Below are positions 32,230 to 40,149 of a stretch of 64,000 nucleotides of DNA, one piece after another. The stretch's first letter is position 1; every line of letters begins with the position of its first letter. The stretch spans positions 1,674,001 through 1,738,000 of the forward strand of contig NZ_JBHTJO010000001.1 in the NCBI RefSeq assembly GCF_042676065.1, in the 5' to 3' direction. Source of the DNA: Methyloligella solikamskensis (lineage in GTDB: Bacteria > Pseudomonadota > Alphaproteobacteria > Rhizobiales > Methyloligellaceae). The notes beneath the pieces were generated by a model, which worked only from the letters and a program-made list of their open reading frames with translations, was not told the DNA's origin and searched no databases. The position numbers and the translations under genes are program-made.

Positions 32230-33216
32230 ATGGCCGGCGTTGAGACCAAGGAAGTCACCCGGGACGAGGACGGGATGCGGCTGGACCGCTGGTTCAAGTC
32301 CCATTACGCGGACCTGCCTCATAGCCGGCTGGAGAAGCTGCTCAGGACAGGCCAGGTGCGGGTCGATGGCGGCCGGGTGAAGTCCCATACGCGGCTGGAG
32401 GCGGGCCAACAGGTGCGTGTGCCGCCCATGCAGGCCTTCGACGGCGGCCGGCCGCCAAAGGACAAGCCCCAGCTCAGCGCGGCCGACGCCAAGTTCCTGC
32501 GGGAGATCACGCTCTATGAGGACGACGATCTCCTGATCCTCAACAAGCCATCCGGCATGGCGGTCCAGGGCGGCAGCAAGACCACGCGCCATATCGACGG
32601 CATGCTGGCGGGGCTCGGCGACGGGCCGGAGACCCGGCCGCGGCTGGTGCACCGGCTGGACCGGGATACCTCGGGTGTGCTGGTGGTGGCCAAGCGGCGC
32701 TCCATTGCCGCGACGCTCGGCAAGGCGTTCCAGACGCGGTCGGTGCGCAAGATCTACTGGGCGGTGGTGCACGGGGTGCCGAAGCCGCCCCAAGGCAAGA
32801 TCGATGCGGCGCTGGTGAAGGCCACGGGGCCGGAGGGCGACCGGGTGCGAAAAGCGCGGCCCGGCGAGCAGGAGCAGGCCCAGAGCGCGGTCACTTATTA
32901 TGCGGTGGTCGACCGGGCAGGGGAGATCGCCTCTTACGTCTCGCTCAAGCCCGTCACGGGACGCCAACACCAATTGCGCGCCCATATGGCCATGTGCGGC
33001 CATTCCATTCTGGGCGACAGCAAATACCCGCCGGAAGAGGGGCAGGAGCTCCCTGAGGGCATCGCCAATAAACTGCATCTGCATGCGCGTCGTATCAGCT
33101 TTAAGCATCCGACGGGCGAGGGGATCGTGGACGTCACCGCGCCGCTCCCCGGCCATATGAAGGACAGCTTCGCGGCGTTCGGTTTCACGGAAAAAGGCAA
33201 CGAGGAGGATAAGTGA
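32230..33216 (+). CDS. RluA-family pseudouridine synthase, probably RluC-like
   Basis: 328 codons. It converts uridines in RNA, most likely 23S rRNA, to pseudouridine. An S4 RNA-binding domain at the N-terminus (about 15-65, MRLDRWFKSHY then RLEKLLRTGQVRVDG) is followed by the catalytic domain with HRLDRDTSG, in which Asp144 is the catalytic aspartate. GRQHQLRAHMAMCGHSILGDSKYP is the conserved RluA block. The S4 domain favours RluC or RluD; the exact substrate cannot be fixed by eye. It overlaps atp12 at GTGA. Confidence 0.92.
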   Translation: MAGVETKEVTRDEDGMRLDRWFKSHYADLPHSRLEKLLRTGQVRVDGGRVKSHTRLEAGQQVRVPPMQAFDGGRPPKDKPQLSAADAKFLREITLYEDDDLLILNKPSGMAVQGGSKTTRHIDGMLAGLGDGPETRPRLVHRLDRDTSGVLVVAKRRSIAATLGKAFQTRSVRKIYWAVVHGVPKPPQGKIDAALVKATGPEGDRVRKARPGEQEQAQSAVTYYAVVDRAGEIASYVSLKPVTGRQHQLRAHMAMCGHSILGDSKYPPEEGQELPEGIANKLHLHARRISFKHPTGEGIVDVTAPLPGHMKDSFAAFGFTEKGNEEDK

Positions 33217-33974
33217 GCGAGCCGAAAGGGAGCGAGCCCAAAAAGAGCCAGCCTCAAAAGGAGCGCATGAAGAAGTTCTACAAGGACGTCACGCTGGCGG
33301 CGGCGGATGGCGATAATGCCGCCGCGCTGCTGCTCGACGGCCGCACGGTGAAGACGCCGGGGCGGAACGCCTTAGCGCTGCCGACGGAGCCGCTCGGCGA
33401 GGCGGTGGCCGACGAATGGCGCGCTCAAGGCACCGAGATCATCCCTGAGACCATGCCCATGACCCGGCTGGTCAATACGGCGATCGACGGGGTGCGGGGG
33501 AACGAGCAGACCGTGGCCGACGATATCGAGACCTTCGCAGGCACCGATCTCCTCTGTTACCGGGCGGACGGCCCGGACGGGCTCGTCGCTCTCCAGGGGG
33601 AAGCCTGGGATCCGCCGCTCCGCTGGGCGGAGAAGCATTTCGGCGGCCCGTTTCATCTCGCCGAAGGGGTGATCCATGTGGAGCAGCCCGAAGAGACCAT
33701 GGCTGGCGTGCGCGCCTCGCTTTCCGGTCTCGGCCCGTTTGAGCTGACGGCTCTGCATATCATGACCAGCCTCATGGGCTCGGCGCTGCTGGCGCTGGCC
33801 GTGGCGGAGGGTGAGATGGTGCCGGACGAGGCCTGGGACGCCGCCCATGTGGATGAGGACTGGCAAATCCTCCAATGGGGCGAGGACAAGGAAGCGTCTG
33901 AGCGACGGGCCCGCCGCAAGGAGGATTTCGACACCGCGGCGCGTATGCTGGCGCTGGTGCGCAGCGAGCCTTGA
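33213..33974 (+). CDS. ATP12 family chaperone protein
   Basis: 253 codons with a GTG start that overlaps the previous stop; an in-frame ATG at 33267 could be used instead. It belongs to the ATP12 family, known from mitochondria as the chaperone for the F1 alpha subunit and widely present in alphaproteobacteria. Key stretches are KKFYKDVTLA, VKTPGRNALALPTEPLGEAVADEW and DLLCYRADGPDGLVALQ, with a C-terminal helical domain (GPFELTALHIMTSLMGSALLALAV). In related bacteria a haloacid-dehalogenase gene often lies between the synthase and atp12; here it is absent. Confidence 0.92.
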   Translation: MSEPKGSEPKKSQPQKERMKKFYKDVTLAAADGDNAAALLLDGRTVKTPGRNALALPTEPLGEAVADEWRAQGTEIIPETMPMTRLVNTAIDGVRGNEQTVADDIETFAGTDLLCYRADGPDGLVALQGEAWDPPLRWAEKHFGGPFHLAEGVIHVEQPEETMAGVRASLSGLGPFELTALHIMTSLMGSALLALAVAEGEMVPDEAWDAAHVDEDWQILQWGEDKEASERRARRKEDFDTAARMLALVRSEP

Positions 33975-34055
33975 AGGTGCTCCCAGGGCTTGCCTTAGAG
34001 GCCTGCCATGCTATTCAGCGTGGCGCAGTTTTTCAGTCGGGTTGGGGAACGTCAC

Positions 34056-35588
34056 ATGAAAGAAGTCCTTGAAGAGCTTGAGATCCGCCGGGAGAAGGCC
34101 CGCGCGGGCGGCGGCCAGAAGCGTATCGACGCGCAGCACAACCGGGGCAAGCTGACCGCCCGGGAGCGGCTGGAGCTCTTGCTGGACGACGGCTCCTTCG
34201 AGGAGTTCGACATGTATGTCGAGCACCGCTGCACGGATTTCGGCATGCAGGAGACCAAGGTGCCGGGTGACGGCGTGGTGACCGGCTGGGGCACCATCAA
34301 CGGCCGGGTCGTCTATGTCTTCGCCAAGGACTTCACGGTGTTCGGCGGCTCCCTGTCGGAGACCCACGCCCAGAAGATGATCAAGATCCAGGACATGGCG
34401 CTGAAGAACCGTGTCCCGATCATCGGTCTGTTCGATGCGGGCGGCGCGCGCATTCAGGAGGGCGTCGCGGCGCTGGGCGGCTATGGCGAGGTATTCCTGC
34501 GCAATGTGCAGGCCTCGGGCGTTATCCCGCAGATCTCCGTCATCATGGGCCCGTGCGCGGGCGGCGACGTGTATTCGCCGGCCATGACCGACTTCATCTT
34601 CATGGTGCGCGACACCGCCTACATGTTCGTCACCGGCCCGGACGTGGTGAAAACCGTGACCAAGGAAGAGGTGACGGCGGAGGAGCTGGGCGGCGCCTCG
34701 ATCCACACCACCAAATCCTCCATCGCCGACGGCGCCTACGACAACGATGTCGAGACGCTGCTCCAGATGCGGCGCTTCATGGACTTCCTGCCCGCCAGCA
34801 ACCTGTCCGGCGTGCCGGAGCTGCCGACCCGCGATCCGTGGGACCGGGCGGACCATTCGCTGGATACGCTGATCCCCGACAATCCGAACATGCCCTACGA
34901 CATGAAGGAGCTGATCACGAAGGTCGTGGACGAGGGCGATTTCTTCGAGATCCAGGAGGATTTCGCCAAGAATATCGTGACCGGCTTCGCGCGCATGGAG
35001 GGGCGCACCATCGGCATCGTCGCCAACCAGCCCATGGTGCTGGCGGGCGTGCTCGATTCCGACGCCTCGCGGAAAGCGGCGCGCTTCGTGCGCTTCTGCG
35101 ACTGCTTCCAGATTCCGCTGGTCACCTTCGTCGATGTGCCGGGCTTCCTGCCGGGCACGGACCAGGAATATGGCGGCCTCATCAAGCACGGCGCGAAACT
35201 GCTCTTCGCCTTTGCCGAGGCCACCGTGCCGAAGGTCACCGTCATCACCCGCAAGGCCTATGGTGGCGCTTACGACGTCATGTCGTCCAAGCATATCCGG
35301 GCGGATGTGAACTATGCCTGGCCGACGGCCGAGATCGCGGTGATGGGGCCTAAAGGCGCCGCCGAGATCCTCTATCGTGCGGACCTCAAGGACCCAGAGA
35401 CGATCCAGAAGCGCATCGCCGAATACGAGACCCGCTTCGCCAATCCCTTCGTGGCGGCGGAGCGCGGCTATATCGACGAGGTGATCATGCCCCACGGGAC
35501 GCGGCCGCGGATCGCCCGGGCCCTGCGCATGCTTCAGAACAAGGAAGCCGAGACCCCCTGGAAGAAGCACAATAACCTGCCGTTGTAG
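34056..35588 (+). CDS. pccB: Propionyl-CoA carboxylase beta (carboxyltransferase) subunit
   Basis: 510 codons from the ATG at 34056, which gives MKEVLEELEIRREKARAGGGQKR, the family N-terminus; an ATG at 34008 would add 16 residues. It transfers carboxyl from biotin to propionyl-CoA, feeding methylmalonyl-CoA to succinate. Both acyl-CoA carboxylase halves are complete (MGPCAGGDVYSPAMTDF; VDVPGFLPGTDQEYGG). Asp407 in GGAYDVM occupies the position reported to set propionyl- over acetyl-CoA preference in Streptomyces. The biotinylated partner pccA lies ten kilobases away at 45922. Confidence 0.95.
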   Translation: MKEVLEELEIRREKARAGGGQKRIDAQHNRGKLTARERLELLLDDGSFEEFDMYVEHRCTDFGMQETKVPGDGVVTGWGTINGRVVYVFAKDFTVFGGSLSETHAQKMIKIQDMALKNRVPIIGLFDAGGARIQEGVAALGGYGEVFLRNVQASGVIPQISVIMGPCAGGDVYSPAMTDFIFMVRDTAYMFVTGPDVVKTVTKEEVTAEELGGASIHTTKSSIADGAYDNDVETLLQMRRFMDFLPASNLSGVPELPTRDPWDRADHSLDTLIPDNPNMPYDMKELITKVVDEGDFFEIQEDFAKNIVTGFARMEGRTIGIVANQPMVLAGVLDSDASRKAARFVRFCDCFQIPLVTFVDVPGFLPGTDQEYGGLIKHGAKLLFAFAEATVPKVTVITRKAYGGAYDVMSSKHIRADVNYAWPTAEIAVMGPKGAAEILYRADLKDPETIQKRIAEYETRFANPFVAAERGYIDEVIMPHGTRPRIARALRMLQNKEAETPWKKHNNLPL

Positions 35589-35670
35589 GACGACGTGTCG
35601 GGGTGCTGCAGCTTGGCTGCGATGAGTATGGTCGCCATCACCGGCGCTCTCGCTGGGGGAGCCGTCGGCT

Positions 35671-36747
35671 TCATCCAACGATATCGCCGGGCCGCACCCC
35701 CAAGGGACCCGAGACCCGGTAGCCAGAGACCATCTTTAGCCAGTGGTTTGGTGCGCGGTGAATCCAGTCGACGACCACAGGATCAATTCGATCCTTTTGA
35801 GGTAGTCCATCCGGATAAGAGCGCTCGCCGCTACGCAGGTCATAGTACTCCAGACTGTACGTTGGCAGGAACGAATTCAGGAGCGCTGAGACGTCTTCGA
35901 GCTGCTTGCGTTTGACCGTATCTCCGGTTGGGTACTGTGCCAGAAACTCGATCCGGCCGCGGCGGCAGTCGTCCGTCCTGCCTGCGACAGGTCCGAAGGC
36001 ATCCAAAACCTCGTTGGCGGGTTGAACACTCGCACCTTGAGCAAACCCTCCAACACGCAGAATGAGATTGTCTGGGCAGACGTCTTCCAGCAAACATATG
36101 TCGGAGACTTGATCGAGTTGCTCCTCGTTTGGCGGTACCCCCGCCACAATCAAACAATCGAGAGTGCTGTAAATCTCCGCATCATCGATCACCTCCGTCA
36201 GGTTTTCGATCACGTCGGCCCCACGAAACGAGCCGGATCCATGCCGCCGGTATCGCACAATCTGCGATTGCGGGAGCAAAGCACGAATTGCTCGAATAGC
36301 CTCGAGCGCCGTTTCCAGCGTTGTGCCGTTGAGCCACGCCTCGAAGAAGCTCGTCTCGCCGCTAAGATCGAAGCATCGGTCCTCTTGTCCCCCCGCGAGG
36401 CGAGCGTTGGGTCTCATTTCGGAAATTGAGAGAAGCGGCGGCGTCTTGCCATTGATGGTTATCCCGACAAGCCGGCAAAGCTGGGCTGAGTGCACGGTCG
36501 CCCACCAGGGGCCGACCCGATCAGAGACGAAGACATCGTTTCCTTTATAACAATCTTCGCCTGGCGACTTTGCGACCATCACGCTCAGGAAGCCGTTCTC
36601 GTAGCGGAACAAGACCTCCCGGCCATCAGACGTTTCCGAATGAGCTATGACGGCGACATAAAAGTCTCGTTCATGGACCAAATCCAGAATGACCGAGGTG
36701 GCGGCCGGAGGCGGCGTTATGAATATGCTGCCGCAGGGGGTGTACAT
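35671..36747 (-). CDS. Hypothetical protein of low-GC origin, function unknown
   Basis: 358 codons. I recognise no family. There is no signal peptide or clear membrane segment; the protein is mixed charge with four small patches that look beta-strand-like (VHERDFYVAVIAHSE; FRYENGFLSVMVAK). The base composition stands out: line 36061-36120 has 28 G/C of 60, while neighbouring genes are near 63-65 percent. The opposite strand has only a shorter 135-codon frame, so the minus strand is preferred. The start at 36747 lacks a strong ribosome binding site, so the real start may lie elsewhere. Probably acquired by transfer. Confidence 0.6.
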   Translation of the reverse strand: MYTPCGSIFITPPPAATSVILDLVHERDFYVAVIAHSETSDGREVLFRYENGFLSVMVAKSPGEDCYKGNDVFVSDRVGPWWATVHSAQLCRLVGITINGKTPPLLSISEMRPNARLAGGQEDRCFDLSGETSFFEAWLNGTTLETALEAIRAIRALLPQSQIVRYRRHGSGSFRGADVIENLTEVIDDAEIYSTLDCLIVAGVPPNEEQLDQVSDICLLEDVCPDNLILRVGGFAQGASVQPANEVLDAFGPVAGRTDDCRRGRIEFLAQYPTGDTVKRKQLEDVSALLNSFLPTYSLEYYDLRSGERSYPDGLPQKDRIDPVVVDWIHRAPNHWLKMVSGYRVSGPLGVRPGDIVG

Positions 36748-36944
36748 CTTCGAGCACTCTCGTCAGTCTTCAAGCGGTGAAACCGAGCACCTCAAGATCT
36801 CTATATGCCAGCGCAGCGTGTGGTGCCACAGAGAGTCTCCCTTAGCCGTTGTAGGGGGCGTTGTGCCGGGGCGGGTTTCAAACCGCTCAGACATCCTTAC
36901 CGTACAACCCTGGGATGTACTCATAGCTCGGGGAGGAGAAAACG

Positions 36945-37217
36945 GTGAAAGCAAGAATGCGCATGGCGCTTTTGGCGCCGCTGGCTTTGGCGGCTGTCGT
37001 TGCAATGGCGCTGGCGGATGGGATTGTCTCTAGCGCGGAGGCTGGCTCTCCCAAGAACAGTGGCGGGTCGGGCGGAGGTGCCTCGAGCCTTTCCGGGACC
37101 GATCTCGGAAGCGGGCGTTTCAAGAAATCCGGCTCCCAGGGCGGAAGCGGCCTCAGCGGTACGGATCTCGGCAGCGGACGCCTGAAGAAATCGGGTTCGC
37201 AAGGCGGCAAGAACTAG
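36945..37217 (+). CDS. Small exported protein with two GTDLGSG repeats
   Basis: 90 codons with a GTG start behind GGGAGGAG. A signal peptide covers about residues 1-33 (hydrophobic LLAPLALAAVVAMAL, cleavage near SSAEAG). The mature part is Gly/Ser-rich and holds a nearly perfect 21-residue tandem unit: LSGTDLGSGRFKKSGSQGG at 49-67 and the same with Leu for Phe at 70-88. No family is recognised. The regular basic KKS motif might bind an acidic polymer, but that is speculation. It is part of the small exported-protein block. Confidence 0.7.
   Translation: MKARMRMALLAPLALAAVVAMALADGIVSSAEAGSPKNSGGSGGGASSLSGTDLGSGRFKKSGSQGGSGLSGTDLGSGRLKKSGSQGGKN
37089..37208 (+). repeat. Tandem repeat coding for the GTDLGSGRxKKSGSQGG unit
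   Basis: Two copies of a 19-codon unit start at 37089 and 37152 (63-base spacing). Aligning codons, 12 of the 19 differ but keep the amino acid, six are identical and only one changes the residue (TTC to CTG). The copies have thus diverged at silent positions while the peptide has been kept, which argues that the repeat is old and that its sequence is under selection. Confidence 0.85.
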
Positions 37218-37333
37218 CGCTCCATTCGTCGGAATCACGACCTCCCGTCGCGCGCGTACGCAAATGTCCGATTGCGGGCTCGCGGGCAACTCCGCTAAAC
37301 TTTCAACCGTTCAGTGGTTCAGGGGGGATCGTT

Positions 37334-37612
37334 ATGCGTTTGTCTGTTGCGATTTTGGGGGTCGGGCTGACCCTTGGCGGATTGGCTTTGAGCGCCACGC
37401 CGGCGGCGGCCTATACGTGCGGCGAGCTGTGGTGGCTCCGCAACCAGATCTATCACGCCAACGGCTATTGCTTTAAATCGCGCAACGCGATCAACACGTT
37501 CGGCAATTCGGGCTGCCTTTACGACAACGCGGGCTCGATGCCCATGTCGACGACGGACCGAAATGCGGTTGCGCAGATCAAGCAGCAGGAACGCTGGCAA
37601 GGCTGCCGATAA
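37334..37612 (+). CDS. Small exported YARHG-like protein
   Basis: 92 codons. A signal peptide covers about residues 1-26 (cleavage after PAAAY or AAA). The mature part matches the YARHG domain pattern: CGELWWLRNQIYHANGYCFKS, corresponding to the LRNxIYARHGYxF core of that family, with YHANG in place of YARHG. Four cysteines (29, 46, 61 and 91) could form two disulfides in the periplasm. YARHG domains are thought to be extracellular or envelope modules of unknown ligand. Its ATG follows GGGGGGATCGTT, and a TAAACT box lies upstream. Confidence 0.75.
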   Translation: MRLSVAILGVGLTLGGLALSATPAAAYTCGELWWLRNQIYHANGYCFKSRNAINTFGNSGCLYDNAGSMPMSTTDRNAVAQIKQQERWQGCR

Positions 37613-37890
37613 CGCTGCTGATTGCTTCATCGTATCTGACGTCGTCGAAAAGCTCTTGGAGCCGCGATGGACGTGAGGGCAGGCGGGACTGCTCGGCTGA
37701 GCACGCGCGCGTTAAAACCGGCGTTGGGTGCGGTGCGCCCGCCATGGTTGCAAACTTCTAAACAGACGGGACATCTTGAGGCGCCTAATCGCTTGAGAAC
37801 GCTTTTTAAACCCGGATAGCGAACAAAGCTTGCTCCTGCACGTTGTTCCTGAAGTTTATAGGAAGAACAAGCATTCCATGGAGGTACTTT

Positions 37891-38295
37891 ATGAAGTTCA
37901 CGAAATTTATTCCTGTTGCCGGCGCCGCTCTGTTGATGTCCACCGCGGTTTATGCGGCCGACGCCGAGATCAGCGAGAACATGAAGGTCGTCGATCCGGA
38001 TATGGACAACGCTCTGACTCTCGATGAGGCCTATACGGCCGGTGCCAAGACCTTCAAGGCGCTGAACCCCGATGGCGACGACACGCTGGAGGCCGATGAG
38101 CTGAAGGGCCGTGTCAGCAAGCGTCAGCTGAAGGAAGCCGATCCGGACGATGACGGCTCCCTCGACATGAGCGAGTACAAGGCGCTGATCAAGAAGCGTT
38201 TCGAGGCGGCCAACCCCGATGGCGACGACACCATCGAGTCCGACGAGCTGGAAACCCGCAAGGGCAAGAAGCTTCTTGAGCTGATCCAGCAGTAA
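37891..38295 (+). CDS. Exported four-EF-hand calcium-binding protein
   Basis: 134 codons from the ATG at 37891, set by the GGAGG ten bases upstream. A signal peptide covers about residues 1-22 (ending YAAD). Four 12-residue EF-hand loops follow at 35-46 (DPDMDNALTLDE), 59-70, 84-95 (DPDDDGSLDMSE) and 108-119. Each has acidic or Asn residues at positions 1, 3 and 5 and Glu at 12, and they recur every 24-25 residues. The protein should bind calcium in the periplasm. Its role is unknown. Strong terminator and extra hairpins follow. Confidence 0.9.
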   Translation: MKFTKFIPVAGAALLMSTAVYAADAEISENMKVVDPDMDNALTLDEAYTAGAKTFKALNPDGDDTLEADELKGRVSKRQLKEADPDDDGSLDMSEYKALIKKRFEAANPDGDDTIESDELETRKGKKLLELIQQ

Positions 38296-38363
38296 GAGGC
38301 CGGGCCTCATCGCGTGAGCTTGGCGGCACTCCTGCCGCCGGGTTTCGCGCTGCAATCGCGAAA
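38296..38363 (+). other. Three consecutive hairpins behind the EF-hand gene
   Basis: Directly after the stop: GAGGC / GCCTC around CGG (38296-38308), GGCGGCA / TGCCGCC around CTCC (38322-38339) and TTTCGCG / CGCGAAA around CTGCAAT (38343-38363). All have perfect stems of 5-7 bp, and they come before the terminator proper. They could stabilise the 3-prime end or bind a protein; no family was recognised. Confidence 0.6.
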
Positions 38364-38364
38364 G

Positions 38365-38395
38365 ATAGCCGTCCTTCGGGGCGGCTATTTTTTTT
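38365..38395 (+). terminator. Intrinsic terminator of the EF-hand gene
   Basis: ATAGCCGTCC (38365-38374), a TTCG tetraloop, GGGCGGCTAT (38379-38388) with one G-U pair, then a T-run through 38395. It is a textbook Rho-independent terminator for the plus strand. The convergent gene on the minus strand has no matching U-tract here. Confidence 0.92.
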
Positions 38396-38445
38396 GCGTT
38401 GGCTGTTGGTTTTCCGGGCAGGTCTCGGCCTTGGTGGCCCGCGGC

Positions 38446-40032
38446 CTAGGACGCCAGCGCCACGTCTTCCCGACCCGGGCTCTCCGCACGCAGGGAGGCG
38501 AGGACTTCGTCCGCAGACAGGGCCATACCGAACAGGGCGCCCTGGCCAATGGTGCAGCCATGGGCGGTCAGCCAGGTCGCATCGTCTTCCGTCTCAACGC
38601 CTTCGGCTGTGATCTGCATTTCCAGATTTTGTCCCAGACCCAGAATGGCGGCGACCAGCTTCCGGCTGTCCGCATTCATACGCATGGAGCGGATGAAGGA
38701 GCGGTCGATCTTGATCTTGTCGAAGGGCAGGGTGCGCAGCTGCGCCAGGCTCGAATGGCCGGTGCCGAAATCGTCCAGCGCGATGGTGATACCGGTGTTG
38801 CGCAAGGAGGCGAGGGTCTCCCTGGCGCGCTGTAGATGGGTCATCACGGCGCTTTCGGTGACCTCGATCTCGAGCCGGCCCGGCGGGACTCCGCTTTCGG
38901 TCAAGATGGCAAGGATCCGCTGGGGCAGCTCTTGCGCCGCTAGCTGGGTCGGCGACAGGTTGAGCGCCACTTTGAAATGGGACGGCCAGTTCTTGAGGTC
39001 GCAGCAGGCCTGCTTCAGGAGCTGGAAGGTCAGCTCGTCGATCATGCCGAGCTCTTCGGCGATGGGAATGAACACGTCCGGCGTGATCTTGTCCTGGCTG
39101 TCCGGCCAGCGGGCCAGAAGCTCGAAGCCGAAGAGGCTCCGATCGTCCAGATAGGCCAGGGGCTGGTAATAGGCCAGGAAGCCGCCGCCGTTCACGACGT
39201 CGCGCATCTTCCGCTCCAGGCTGGCACGAGTCTGCATCTCGCGGCCCATGGTTTCGTCGAACAGGTCGACGTTATGGTGCTCGGCATGCTTGGCGTGGTG
39301 AAGCGCCATGTCGGCGGCGCCGAGGAGGCCTTCCGGGTCGCTTTCGGGATCGCTGATGGCGACCCCGATGGTGGCGCTTATATCGAAATCGATGGAGCCC
39401 ACCGAAACGCTTTCGCCGATCCGCGTGGCAATCTGCTCCGCAAGCTCAAGCTGAGCCTTTTCCGTTTCGATATCGGGGATGAGCAAGGCGAACTCGTCGC
39501 CGCCAACGCGCGCGGCCAAAGATCCGGCCGGCGCCAGCTCAGAAATACGCTCGGCGACAATGCGCAGGACCGCGTCTCCCGTGGCCTGGCCGTAAAGCCC
39601 GTTCGCCAGCTTGAAGTCGTTGAGGTCGATGGACAGAAGCGCGCAACGGCCGCCCCGGCCGCGGCTCTTGGCCAGGACGGTGCGGAGCTCCTCGTTAAAG
39701 ACGTTGCGGTTCGGCAGACCCGTGAGCCCATCGACGCGGGCGAGGGATTGGGCCAGGCGCTTCGCATTGGCAAGCGATCTGTACGACCGTTTCAGCCGGT
39801 CGGTTGCGTTGAAGAGCAGCAGGGTCGGGACGATCAGGGAGATCGCGGCGAAGGTCGTGGAGGTGGCGATGAAGCGCCAGCGCTCGTGGGTCTCGAACTC
39901 GTGGTCGTAATGCACGCTCAAGAGGTCGCAGAGCAGCGCCTCAAGCTTGAACTCCCAAAGCGTCGACAGCACGAAGACCGTGAAAACGGTCAGCAGCAGC
40001 GCGCCCATGATCCGCGATCGCGTCAATGGCAT
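38446..40032 (-). CDS. Membrane-bound GGDEF-EAL protein (c-di-GMP turnover)
   Basis: 528 codons; the start is the ATG at 40032 behind AAGGGG, rather than a TTG eight codons upstream. Two membrane helices (about 8-26 and 58-75) enclose a short periplasmic loop. The GGDEF domain has GGDEF at 177-181 but no RxxD inhibition site five residues before it. The EAL domain carries an altered motif, Glu304-Leu-Leu (FELLARW) instead of EAL, but keeps Asp420-Asp421 (DDFGTGHSSL), Lys in KIDRSFI and AEGVET. Both activities are possible; phosphodiesterase efficiency is uncertain. Confidence 0.93.
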   Translation of the reverse strand: MPLTRSRIMGALLLTVFTVFVLSTLWEFKLEALLCDLLSVHYDHEFETHERWRFIATSTTFAAISLIVPTLLLFNATDRLKRSYRSLANAKRLAQSLARVDGLTGLPNRNVFNEELRTVLAKSRGRGGRCALLSIDLNDFKLANGLYGQATGDAVLRIVAERISELAPAGSLAARVGGDEFALLIPDIETEKAQLELAEQIATRIGESVSVGSIDFDISATIGVAISDPESDPEGLLGAADMALHHAKHAEHHNVDLFDETMGREMQTRASLERKMRDVVNGGGFLAYYQPLAYLDDRSLFGFELLARWPDSQDKITPDVFIPIAEELGMIDELTFQLLKQACCDLKNWPSHFKVALNLSPTQLAAQELPQRILAILTESGVPPGRLEIEVTESAVMTHLQRARETLASLRNTGITIALDDFGTGHSSLAQLRTLPFDKIKIDRSFIRSMRMNADSRKLVAAILGLGQNLEMQITAEGVETEDDATWLTAHGCTIGQGALFGMALSADEVLASLRAESPGREDVALAS

Positions 40033-40149
40033 GATGAACCCCTTCAGCAGGGCCAATTGACCATAGGGTCGCGAGGATGTGCTTAAGCCCTATGCGTAAT
40101 TTGTACGTACTTCCCTAATTGGAGGTTTAGGCTGAGGTGCGCCAACCGG

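Noticed and set aside
35595..35915. Short plus-strand frame after pccB with a signal-like start
   Set aside because: It overlaps the end of the minus-strand gene and its body has no sensible protein character.
36022..36429. Plus-strand frame inside the low-GC gene
   Set aside because: Shorter than the minus-strand frame (135 against 358 codons) and without start signals.
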